NCBI GenBank assembly: GCA_029977045.1
Contig: JAPOLP010000194.1
Span: 1-8,729, forward strand
DNA: 8,729 nt
Direction of reading: 5' to 3'
Source of the DNA: Planctomycetota bacterium
GTDB lineage: Bacteria; Planctomycetota; Planctomycetia; Planctomycetales; Planctomycetaceae
Translations under genes and position numbers: made by a program
Shown: in pieces, positions 1 to 6,837 of the stretch
How the letters are laid out: the number at the start of each line of letters is the position of its first letter
Numbering within the stretch: position 1 is the stretch's first letter
The notes under the pieces: model-generated
Database searches by the model: none
The model's input: the letters and a program-made list of their open reading frames with translations, nothing else
What the model was told of the DNA's origin: nothing

Positions 1-1593
1 ATGGGCTTCGTTCTGGTGCGAATCGACACGCTGGAAGAACTTCCGATCGACGAAGAGGAAGTCTTTGTCGGCAGCGCTGAGTGGAAGGTCGATCTGTGCC
101 TTGCTGGTGAATCAGTTGACGAGGTCCACTGCGAACTGGCAGCCGATTCACACGGGATTCGAGTCGAGTCATTGTCTCCGGCTGGTGTGCTGGTGAATGG
201 CCAGACGATTCAGTCAGCACTGCTTTTCGTGAACGATCAACTGACGATCGGGGCGTTTGAGTTTCGAGTCGAACGGGCAGACGGCAACACATCGCGACCG
301 GTGCGGCAATTGCCGGCCACACTCCATGCAGGCATCTCGATTGGCCCTGAGGACGATGATGAGGACATGCGGCAGAAGCCTTTATCGTCTGTGATCCCTG
401 CGGATGCAGACGGTGAGCCGGTCTCTGTCGACGCAAATCGGGACGGCCTCTGGCAGGTACGGCTCGGCCCCCTGGAACTGAGCCCCATGAGCTGGGCTGA
501 AGTCGACGACATGCTCGAACGCGGCGAATTGAGCGGAGCTGATTCTGTCTGCCGCTCAGGTTCGAGCAACTGGCAACCGATTCGGTCACTGGCAGGGGCC
601 AGACCATCTAGTTCCGTTCCGCCTGCGACAGTGCGGTCGGAACCTGGCAAGCCGCCAGATTTCAACAGCGCTCGGCGCGAAGACTCACGTCGAGCCGAAT
701 GGCCAGTTCAGGCGACGCCGTGTGCGCGTCCGCCAGCGACCAATCAGATGACTTTCGATTCGCGGCCGGATCACGCCAATGAACCGCCGGTTCCAAATCC
801 GTCGGCGGTGGTGGAACCTCAATACTTCATTCAGAGCCGATCGGGTGAAGAAGGACCGTTGCCGCGTCACTCTGTGCAGGAACTTATCAGTCGCGGCGAA
901 CTGGCGGCGGAATCACCAGTGCGGCTGGAATGGAATACTCGCTGGTCAACCGCGATTGATCTCGGATTCGCATACCCGAACGGGAATCTGCAGTCCTGTG
1001 AGGAAAACGGCGGTCCAGCTGAAACACTGCAGGTCTCTCCAGAACGGACAAGGGCATCACGCGGCAGCAGCGTCCGCTGGACGTTAATGGCGCCGATCTT
1101 TTATTCGCGGTCGTTCGTGTATTCGCTGCGAAGCCTGCCACTGAAGCACCTCGTCGCGCTGCTGCTGGCCTGCGGAGCTGTCGGCTTTGCCGCGCAGCAG
1201 TGGATGAATCGTCGAGCCCGAACAGCTTTGACCGGGACCGTCATGCTTGACGAGAAACCTCTCGGTGACGTCGTCATCACGTTAACCGGAATGAGGAGCG
1301 GCGAGGTCGCTGCCGGCGTCGCGGACGACATAGGCCGGTTTCGAATCCTGACGATCAGCGGAACACTCACACCTGGCCCGTATCGGATCACAGTGCAACC
1401 ACGAGCCGGCTCCGGAGCGATCGTACCGCATGGAGATGGCAAGCAGCTCGTTCCAGAGCGATACGCACTGCTGGCAACGTCCGACGTCACCATTGACGTG
1501 ACCGCCGAGCACACGGACTACAGCATCCCTCTGACAAGGCTCGCCAGTCCGGCAGCAGTCCAGTACGGTCGACGGAGCCCTCAGACCCGATGA
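1..1593 (+). CDS. FHA-like / double GYF_2 / TM / carboxypeptidase-regulatory-like membrane protein
   Basis: 530 aa if the ATG at base 1 is the true start. The FHA fold begins almost at once, so little or nothing is missing, but upstream bases are not visible. Domains in order: FHA-like at about 1-95 (VFVGS at 21-25, VHCEL at 42-46, VNG at 65-67); GYF_2-like at about 149-198 (G..L....M.WAEVDDMLERGEL, then NWQPI); a Pro/Ser-rich linker; a second GYF_2-like unit at about 274-322 (YFIQS, GPL, ELISRGEL); one membrane helix at about 382-398; and a transthyretin/carboxypeptidase-regulatory-like beta domain at about 409-512 (TGTVMLDEKPLGDVVITL, PGPYRITV, VPERY). The last is typical of planctomycete secreted or anchored proteins. 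The likely topology is FHA and GYF_2 in the cytoplasm and the beta domain outside. FHA normally binds phosphothreonine, but here the usual GR arginine is Ser25 and the usual serine three residues before His43 is Asp40, so phosphopeptide binding is doubtful. Exact role unknown. Confidence 0.85.
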   Translation: MGFVLVRIDTLEELPIDEEEVFVGSAEWKVDLCLAGESVDEVHCELAADSHGIRVESLSPAGVLVNGQTIQSALLFVNDQLTIGAFEFRVERADGNTSRPVRQLPATLHAGISIGPEDDDEDMRQKPLSSVIPADADGEPVSVDANRDGLWQVRLGPLELSPMSWAEVDDMLERGELSGADSVCRSGSSNWQPIRSLAGARPSSSVPPATVRSEPGKPPDFNSARREDSRRAEWPVQATPCARPPATNQMTFDSRPDHANEPPVPNPSAVVEPQYFIQSRSGEEGPLPRHSVQELISRGELAAESPVRLEWNTRWSTAIDLGFAYPNGNLQSCEENGGPAETLQVSPERTRASRGSSVRWTLMAPIFYSRSFVYSLRSLPLKHLVALLLACGAVGFAAQQWMNRRARTALTGTVMLDEKPLGDVVITLTGMRSGEVAAGVADDIGRFRILTISGTLTPGPYRITVQPRAGSGAIVPHGDGKQLVPERYALLATSDVTIDVTAEHTDYSIPLTRLASPAAVQYGRRSPQTR

Positions 1594-1703
1594 TCAGTTA
1601 AGACTGGCATCTGCTCGCCAGGAGCGATCGGCTGCGGCCTTCTCACGCGTTGTGGCTCGATGCGAATTGGCCTCCACATTTGAGAAAGTGCAAGTGAGCT
1701 GCG

Positions 1704-1732
1704 TTGACGCTCAGCACACAACCGCATTTACT
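1704..1732 (+). promoter_or_regulatory. Candidate sigma70-type promoter for the Cys-rich gene
   Basis: TTGACG at 1704-1709 matches the -35 consensus at 5 of 6 positions. TTTACT at 1727-1732 matches the -10 consensus at 4 of 6. The spacer is exactly 17 nt. Transcription would start near 1739, giving a 5' UTR of about 32 nt before the GTG at 1771. Found by eye; the planctomycete consensus is assumed to resemble the general sigma70 one. Confidence 0.45.
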
Positions 1733-1760
1733 CCTTCGTCACTTCCAACCTGCGAAGGAG
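1731..1760 (+). promoter_or_regulatory. Hairpin that would bury the Shine-Dalgarno of the Cys-rich gene
   Basis: CTCCTTCG (1731-1738) and CGAAGGAG (1753-1760) form a perfect 8-bp inverted repeat around a 14-nt loop. The 3' arm contains the only good ribosome binding site (GAAGGAG, 1754-1760) for the GTG start at 1771. The 5' arm overlaps the candidate -10 box. RNA made from the local promoter would therefore lack most of that arm, while read-through RNA from gene 1 would carry the whole hairpin. A role in translation control is inference. Confidence 0.45.
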
Positions 1761-1770
1761 ATACTCAGAA

Positions 1771-2436
1771 GTGCTGCTCCGTCATCTGATCCGAAACCGG
1801 TTTTCCCGCTGGGGACGTGTTGGGCTCGTTTGCCTGACAATGCTCGGTTTCGCGATTGGCACTGTCGGAATCCCCTTGCCGGTACCTGTTCCGTCAGGCA
1901 CGAACCCGGAACAGTTTATCTGCCAGGGGCACGGCTGCGGCTGTCAGACGGCCGAGCATTGCTGGAAGGCATGCTGCTGCTTTTCGCCGAAGAAGCGATT
2001 GGAGTGGGCCGCAAAGCACGAGATCGAAATGCCAGTCGCACTGGTCGATCAGTTGCTCGGCGACGCCGAGGAGCAGCCTGGCGAGTCACTGTGCGCCGCG
2101 CCCTCGCTGCTCGCAGACTCCGACCCTCATCGTCTGGCAGAGCCGAACACGCCAGAGCACTCTTCAGAATCTGATCGCCAAACGAAGCACCGGCCTGTTC
2201 ACCAAGGAGACTCACCCGACTCGGAAGAAGACTCCGACGGCGTGACCTGGTACTCGGTCATTCTGGCTCGCAAGTGTCAGGGAGCCGGTTCAACGCTGCT
2301 CCTTCTTTCCGACCCGTTGAGCGTGCCTGCGCCGCGTACTGGCTGGCAGTCTGCTGACATCGCTCAACGTCTGACTCCTGAGTCCGAGCCGCTGCTGTGC
2401 TCGCTCACCTGGGCGCCGCCCGTTCCTCCGGGCTGA
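1771..2436 (+). CDS. Small exported cysteine-rich protein of a planctomycete-type family
   Basis: 221 aa from a GTG start, chosen because GAAGGAG lies 10 nt upstream and the N-terminus then reads as an export signal: basic MLLRHLIRNRFSRWGR, then a hydrophobic stretch at about 17-35. Mature features are a dense Cys motif at 51-70 (CQGHGCGCQTAEHCWKACCC, seven Cys), followed by the RLEWAAKH segment, an acidic/Ser/His-rich low-complexity middle (about 118-156), a second conserved-looking block VILARKCQGAGSTLLLL (163-179), and a Pro-rich end (LTWAPPVPPG). From memory, planctomycete genomes encode similar short proteins with a GCGC..AE.CW..CCCF core and a later CQG block, annotated only as hypothetical. 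The Cys cluster suggests metal binding or disulfide-rich structure. The nearby PepSY-TM gene makes metal handling a reasonable but unproven guess. Confidence 0.75.
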   Translation: MLLRHLIRNRFSRWGRVGLVCLTMLGFAIGTVGIPLPVPVPSGTNPEQFICQGHGCGCQTAEHCWKACCCFSPKKRLEWAAKHEIEMPVALVDQLLGDAEEQPGESLCAAPSLLADSDPHRLAEPNTPEHSSESDRQTKHRPVHQGDSPDSEEDSDGVTWYSVILARKCQGAGSTLLLLSDPLSVPAPRTGWQSADIAQRLTPESEPLLCSLTWAPPVPPG

Positions 2437-2859
2437 CCGCGGCGTCTGAACGTCACTTTCCCGCAATGCCTCGCGCCGAAGGTCGCTCAAGTCTTGAGCG
2501 GTTGCGCGCGATCTCTCATTGCCGCTGTCTGTGACGATTCGCACCGCCTGACTTTCGCTGCCTGCGGGCACCGTCAGACCTCGCTGCCTCGCATCTTCGG
2601 TCTGATCAGACGATCGAAGCCATGCCTTCGCGAGCTGCCCGGCTGTCTTCCGCAACGCCAGCGAAGACTCGCACTGCTGAAACACCATGGCCGGGGCTGC
2701 GCAACGAAGCAGGCCTGACCAGCGGGCCTTCGTGCGTGGTCCCCGGCCACCTTTCAGCAGTCGCCCACTCACGCGATGCGCCCACGCATTCGCCTTCTCA
2801 CTACCACTGCGCGCACATCGAGGGAATTTGCTCGGCGCGTGTCTCAGGAGTTTCTGGAT
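2437..2859 (+). other. 423-base gap with no convincing gene, carrying several palindromes
   Basis: No reading frame here has a good ribosome binding site together with a recognisable protein; the open frames look like chance frames in GC-rich DNA. It holds a 17-base palindrome at 2484-2500 (CGCTCAAG, T, CTTGAGCG) and a 12-base palindrome at 2600-2611 (GTCTGATCAGAC) flanked by CTTCG (2595-2599) and CGAAG (2615-2619). There is also an upstream TCAGACC (2574-2580) that could pair instead with GGTCTGA at 2599-2605. Neither palindrome is followed by a T run, so they are not classic terminators. They may be operators, Rho-linked 3' structures or an RNA leader of the DUF1559 gene. No clear promoter boxes seen. 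Confidence 0.5.
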
Positions 2860-3963
2860 ATGTCTCTCTCAAACCGTTCAGTCCGGCAGTCGTCGCGCGG
2901 ATTCACTTTGATCGAACTGCTGGTCGTCATCGCGATCATCGCGATCCTGGTTGCTCTGCTGCTTCCAGCGGTTCAGTCCGCCCGCGAGGCCGCTCGCCGG
3001 TCACAATGCAAAAACAGCCTGAAACAGCTTGCTCTGGCTTTTCACAATTACGAGTCGACCTTCAGCGCGTTCCCACCGAGCGGCACTCGCGATTCTGATT
3101 TCTCGGTTCAGGCCCGGATGCTGCCGTACCTCGAACAGGAAAACCTCCAAAGCCTGCTCGACTTCGATCAGATCGCCTTCACTGGTGGATTCGCCGGCAA
3201 AGTCCCCAACCCGCTGTTCGTCGACGCTTTTGCAACCGCGATCCCGGTCTTTCTCTGTCCCAGCGACCAGGCGCCGTCACAGACACAGGTCACGGTGTCC
3301 GGGACGACGTACACGTACGGCGGCCTGAGTTATCTGGTCAGCTTCGGGAGCGGCAAGCAGACCAACTATGACTTTCGCTGGCCATCCGACGGTGCCGTGT
3401 TTGAGCATTCGAGCGTCAAGTTTCGCGACTTCACTGACGGCACCGCTAACACGGTCATCATGAGTGAGACCGTGCGCAGCGTTGGCGACGACATGACGCT
3501 CCCCGCCGGCCAGACGCCACAGTTTCCGTATCGCTTCACACTGAATGGCTCGTCAGGGCTGAGTGCCGCTCTGAATCCTGTGCCTGGCATGACCGCCGGA
3601 GGTGCGTGGGGAGGGTACCTCGATAGCAATGGAATGCTCTCTGACCCTGACCTCTCCGCGATCTGGCAGACGTTTACCAACTGGCGAGGCGGGAGCAGCC
3701 CGGCCCTGCGCGGGCGAGGTACTTCGTGGGCGTTCTCAGGTGCCATCAACTCGCTGACAAACGGCTATTCAACACCGAACAGCCCGATCCCGGACATCGT
3801 CACGCACTGGACTGGCTTCTTCGCTCCCCGGGCTCATCACCCCGGCGGAGCACACGTCGCAATGGGCGACGGCTCGGTGCATTTTCTAAGCGACAGCATC
3901 AACGCCGATCTGCATCGCGGCCTGCACAGCCGCAACGGCGACGAAGCAGTCGGCGAATTCTGA
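2860..3963 (+). CDS. DUF1559 (SBP_bac_10-type) protein with type IV prepilin leader
   Basis: 367 aa from the ATG at 2860, preferred over an in-frame ATG at 2776. CAGGAG (2845-2850) sits 9 nt before it, and it leaves a standard short prepilin leader. The leader is basic (MSLSNRSVRQSSRG). Cleavage is expected after Gly14 in RG|FTLIE, with the conserved Glu19 at position +5, then a hydrophobic helix to about residue 36 and the AREAARRSQCKNSLKQL segment typical of the family. The body has the FLCPSDQ motif. The C-terminus has the diagnostic HHPGGAHVAMGDGSVHF block (326-342) and ends NGDEAVGEF. Length is usual for the family. The leader implies handling by a prepilin peptidase and display at the inner membrane or periplasm as a pseudopilin. 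The phylum carries many paralogues of unknown function. It sits between the Cys-rich and PepSY genes on the same strand. Confidence 0.92.
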   Translation: MSLSNRSVRQSSRGFTLIELLVVIAIIAILVALLLPAVQSAREAARRSQCKNSLKQLALAFHNYESTFSAFPPSGTRDSDFSVQARMLPYLEQENLQSLLDFDQIAFTGGFAGKVPNPLFVDAFATAIPVFLCPSDQAPSQTQVTVSGTTYTYGGLSYLVSFGSGKQTNYDFRWPSDGAVFEHSSVKFRDFTDGTANTVIMSETVRSVGDDMTLPAGQTPQFPYRFTLNGSSGLSAALNPVPGMTAGGAWGGYLDSNGMLSDPDLSAIWQTFTNWRGGSSPALRGRGTSWAFSGAINSLTNGYSTPNSPIPDIVTHWTGFFAPRAHHPGGAHVAMGDGSVHFLSDSINADLHRGLHSRNGDEAVGEF

Positions 3964-4072
3964 CCGACCGTCTGGACGACCGGACGTGTGGGCGATTTGC
4001 CGGCACGCCCGGTTGGACAGCTCGAACGATCACCGTGCGATCAACCAATCTTCAAATAGAAAGCGTGCTGAC

Positions 4073-5377
4073 GTGAGCAACTCATCTGGCAATCCGAGCC
4101 GCAACCGGCTCTACACGGCCATGTGGCGCTGGCACTTCTATGCCGGCCTGCTGGCCGTCCCAATCTGCATTTTTCTTGGCGTCACCGGCGGGATTTATCT
4201 CTTCAAACCGGTTGCCGAACCGTGGCTCTATCGAGACCTGCAGACCGTCGAACCGGGCGGTACCCGGCTCTCGGTCGAAGAGCAGCTTGCGGCGGCCAGC
4301 AAGGCGTTTCCAGAATCGAAGCCTGACAGCATCACCGTCGGCGTCGCGCCGAACGAAGCAACCGAGGTCGGGGTGCGCGACAAGCGAGGCCGGAACCTGC
4401 TGGTCTATGTGAATCCGTATTCGGGCGAAGTGACCGGCTCGCTGGTCCGCGATCGTATGATGATGCAGCAGGTTCGCAATCTGCACGGCGAACTGATGAT
4501 GGGCGCGTTCGGCTCGGCGTTCGTCGAACTGACCGCCTGCTGGACGATCATCCTGCTGATGACCGGGCTGTATCTCTGGTGGCCGCGTTCAGGGGCGCGA
4601 GTGATGGGCGTCTTCGTGCCGCGACTGCGTCAGGGGTCCAGAATCTTCTGGCGCGATCTGCACGCCGTCGTCGGCATGTACGCTTCGGCGATCGTGATCG
4701 TGCTGCTCGTGACCGGCCTGCCGTGGACCAACGTCTGGGGCGGGCTCTTCAAGCGGGCTCAGCAGGCCACCGGCCAGGCTCGGCCTGTCGCGGCAGACTT
4801 CAGGGTTCCGTTCAGGTCGGAACATTCTGACGGCGCTGTCGCGCTGACACTGCAGGAAGCTCTGCAGATCGCAGCCGAACACGGCGTCGCAGAAGGCTCG
4901 ACGATCAAGCTGCCACGCGGCCCGGAAGACGCGTACGGCTTCATCAACCGGGCGAAGAATCTTGAGGAGTCCGACTTCCTCTATCTCGACCAGTACTCCG
5001 GTAAGGTCCTGGCGCGAGCGAACTGGGACGACCATCCAGTTTCGGCGAAGGCCGTCGCCCTCGGCATTCGTCTGCACCAGGGAGAACTGTTCGGCTCAGC
5101 GAACCTGATCCTGATGCTGCTCGGAGCGCTGGCCACCGTCTGGCTATCCGCGACCGGCGTCATCATGTGGTGGCGACGGCGTCCCCAGGGCAAGCTTGGA
5201 GTCCCCGAGTTGCCAGCCGACTGGCGACTTCCACGCGGCATCGCGGCGATTACGATCGTCCTCGCCGTCGGCTTCCCACTCGTAGGAGCGTCGTTGATCC
5301 TCGTCTGGCTTCTCGAGCGCTACGTCCTCAGCCGCCTACCCCGAACCGCCGCCTGGCTTGGGCTGGCCGTTCACTGA
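4073..5377 (+). CDS. PepSY-associated TM protein (PiuB/FegB-like, COG3182-type)
   Basis: 434 aa from the GTG at 4073, with AGAAAG at 4058-4063 as a modest ribosome binding site. An in-frame GTG at 3986 would add 29 non-family residues, and ATG 4091-onward has no good support; ATG 4121 lies inside the family core, so the start is the least sure part. Membrane helices at about 22-44, 150-170, 197-217, 340-366 and 390-416. Two extracytoplasmic PepSY-like units at about 65-125 (VYVNPYSGEVTG) and 257-316 (LYLDQYSGKVLA). Conserved family histidines appear as RWHF (His21), NLHGEL (His138), DLHAVVG (His197) and LHQGELFG (His335), placed at membrane ends and suited to heme or metal binding. Family members occur with siderophore receptors and are thought to reduce or release iron from siderophores in the periplasm. 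No TonB receptor is in this window, so substrate is open. It starts 109 nt after the DUF1559 gene and is probably co-transcribed. Confidence 0.88.
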   Translation: MSNSSGNPSRNRLYTAMWRWHFYAGLLAVPICIFLGVTGGIYLFKPVAEPWLYRDLQTVEPGGTRLSVEEQLAAASKAFPESKPDSITVGVAPNEATEVGVRDKRGRNLLVYVNPYSGEVTGSLVRDRMMMQQVRNLHGELMMGAFGSAFVELTACWTIILLMTGLYLWWPRSGARVMGVFVPRLRQGSRIFWRDLHAVVGMYASAIVIVLLVTGLPWTNVWGGLFKRAQQATGQARPVAADFRVPFRSEHSDGAVALTLQEALQIAAEHGVAEGSTIKLPRGPEDAYGFINRAKNLEESDFLYLDQYSGKVLARANWDDHPVSAKAVALGIRLHQGELFGSANLILMLLGALATVWLSATGVIMWWRRRPQGKLGVPELPADWRLPRGIAAITIVLAVGFPLVGASLILVWLLERYVLSRLPRTAAWLGLAVH

Positions 5378-5466
5378 AAAGGCCGGCGAAACTGATTAAA
5401 TCGCCCGACCGAAGACACATACCTGTTTCTGACCGGTCTACTGGATGTATTGAAACTCAACACGTG

Positions 5467-5480
5467 GAAACGACCGTTTC
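5467..5480. promoter_or_regulatory. Possible operator: short palindrome next to an AT-rich -10-like box
   Basis: GAAACG (5467-5472), AC, CGTTTC (5475-5480) is a perfect 6-bp dyad with a 2-nt centre, directly followed by TAAATA (5481-5486). A loop of 2 is too small for this to be a good RNA hairpin, so a protein binding site is more likely if it is functional. No well-spaced -35 box was found, so this is only suggestive. Confidence 0.2.
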
Positions 5481-5576
5481 TAAATAAGCCTTGTTCAGGT
5501 GCGACGGAAATCGAATAGGCTTCTGCGTCCAGGATGCTCATTGAGTGTTGCGGGAACAACTTTCGGAGGACGCCCA

Positions 5577-6665
5577 ATGGCGTTGCATCTTCAGCGGTGG
5601 TGGCGGCTCATCTTCTTAGTGGCCTGCGGTGTGATGCTTCGAGAAACGCCAGCGTTCGCACAGAAGCAGGTTCGCCGTCCCGGCCTGCACTCTTTTGGCG
5701 TCTTCGTCGACCCGAGCGGCCCGCAGCAGGCGGCTTCGTATCAGAACGTCCTGACAGGTTCCTCAGTAAAGGTACCCGTGACGATCGAAAAATCTCTTGA
5801 GTCAGCGGCAGCGTCAGACGCCGGCGTGCTGGTCCTCGTGATCGACCGAATGCCTGAGACCATTCCGGAAGAGACAATTACCGCGTTGAAAAACCGCAAG
5901 GTGATCGGAGTCGGATACGGCGCCGCTCAGCTGTTCGGGCAACTCGGCCTCGAGATCAACGGCGACGCCTGCGCTCATTTCGGGATGTCCGAAATCAAGG
6001 TGCAACTGCAGCCGAGCCAGCTTCTGGGTGATCTGTCGTCTCGAAGACCGCTGTCCGTCTACGCGAAGGATCCGGGCGACGTCGACAACTTCGGAGTCTT
6101 CATTCCAAAGACCGCAGAGTTGGTCGAGTTCGTCGACCCGATCGCACGAGAGACGAACGACCCAAACTACTCACCTGTGATCAGGCAGGGCAGTTACGTC
6201 TTGGTCGGATACCCTGCCGATCCTGAATTCTGGAGTGAGGACTTCCGTACACTGTTCCTGCGCATCGCTCTGACCCTGTCCGAAAAGAAACCGCAGGAAC
6301 TCGCCCAGCCCGAATTCAAACTCAGTCAACCGGGGACGCAGCGTTTCGACCTGGCCCGCCGCGGTTCGACTGACAAGGCCTTCACTCGAACCTTCCGCTT
6401 CCGGTTTAAGCAGCCAACGAAGTTCTCAGCCACTCTGGAACACAGCGGCTCAGGGAACATGATGCTGTTCTTTATGGGCGGGAAAGAACACCTGCATTTG
6501 ACGCGCCGCGACGCGAAAGACGGTGAGAAACTACAGATCGAAGCTCAGATTACGGCTGCTGACCTGAAGGCGATCGGCGACCAAACCTGGACACTGAGCG
6601 TCACGAATTTCGACAGTGATGCTGAAGCCTCAGCGACATTGAAGGTCGACTACGGCGGCCCCTAA
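5577..6665 (+). CDS. Exported protein of unknown function; possible degenerate amidotransferase-like fold plus C-terminal beta domain
   Basis: 362 aa from the ATG at 5577, which has a strong GGAGGA (5565-5570) 6 nt upstream. The in-frame GTG at 5499 has no such site and would bury the signal peptide. Signal peptide: MALHLQRWWR, hydrophobic 11-20, cleavage after AFA (residues 26-28). Residues about 38-235 alternate predicted strands and helices (VLVLVID at 84-90; KVIGVGYGAAQLFGQLGLEI at 108-127; SYVLVGYPADPEF at 206-218). This loosely recalls ThuA or class I glutamine-amidotransferase folds, but the nucleophile position of a G.C.G elbow has no Cys, so catalysis of that kind is unlikely. Residues about 255-360 look like a beta-sandwich similar to PPC domains (FRFRFKQPTKFSATLEHSGS, WTLSVTN). 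I do not recognise the family. It lies 199 nt after the PepSY gene and converges on leuA; involvement with either is not shown. Confidence 0.8.
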   Translation: MALHLQRWWRLIFLVACGVMLRETPAFAQKQVRRPGLHSFGVFVDPSGPQQAASYQNVLTGSSVKVPVTIEKSLESAAASDAGVLVLVIDRMPETIPEETITALKNRKVIGVGYGAAQLFGQLGLEINGDACAHFGMSEIKVQLQPSQLLGDLSSRRPLSVYAKDPGDVDNFGVFIPKTAELVEFVDPIARETNDPNYSPVIRQGSYVLVGYPADPEFWSEDFRTLFLRIALTLSEKKPQELAQPEFKLSQPGTQRFDLARRGSTDKAFTRTFRFRFKQPTKFSATLEHSGSGNMMLFFMGGKEHLHLTRRDAKDGEKLQIEAQITAADLKAIGDQTWTLSVTNFDSDAEASATLKVDYGGP

Positions 6666-6740
6666 GGACCATCAGTTGCCGCATAGCGCTGCCTTCAAAC
6701 AGGCGATTTAGTCGGCAGGACGCCAACTGAGCCTGCGAAG

Positions 6741-6784
6741 GAAACCCCGGAACCTCGTTCACCAGACAGCATGACCGGGGCTTC
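6741..6784. terminator. Weak candidate terminator between convergent genes
   Basis: GAAACCCCGG (6741-6750) and CCGGGGCTTC (6775-6784) pair at 9 of 10 positions around a 24-nt loop. Read on the - strand (leuA direction), the stem is followed by TTTCCTT, a weak T-rich tail. A second, longer-range repeat, TCAGTTG (6672-6678) / CAACTGA (6724-6730), lies closer to the + strand gene. Either could help end transcription, but neither is a textbook structure. Confidence 0.3.
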
Positions 6785-6837
6785 GCTCGTTCCTCGCTCC
6801 AGCCTCGGCCACCCAGAAACGTTCGGATCGCTGACTA

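Noticed and set aside
2290..2772. 160-codon open frame on the - strand across the Cys-rich gene end and the following gap
   Set aside because: Overlaps a better supported gene, has Arg/Ser-rich low-information composition, no recognisable motif and no good ribosome binding site; typical antisense frame in GC-rich DNA.
2776..2859. Longer N-terminus for the DUF1559 protein
   Set aside because: Would put 28 extra residues ahead of a normal prepilin leader; the ATG at 2860 has a well-placed CAGGAG.
2494..3098. Overlapping open frames on the + strand in the gap before the DUF1559 gene
   Set aside because: No family resemblance, poor start signals, and one runs into the DUF1559 gene in another frame.
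3986..4072. Longer N-terminus for the PepSY protein from a GTG at 3986
   Set aside because: No ribosome binding site and the added residues do not resemble the family start.
5431..5438. GACCGGTC palindrome
   Set aside because: Eight-base palindromes are expected by chance in GC-rich DNA and there is no supporting context.
5499..5576. GTG start for the exported orphan protein
   Set aside because: The ATG at 5577 has GGAGGA six bases upstream and begins directly with a signal peptide.
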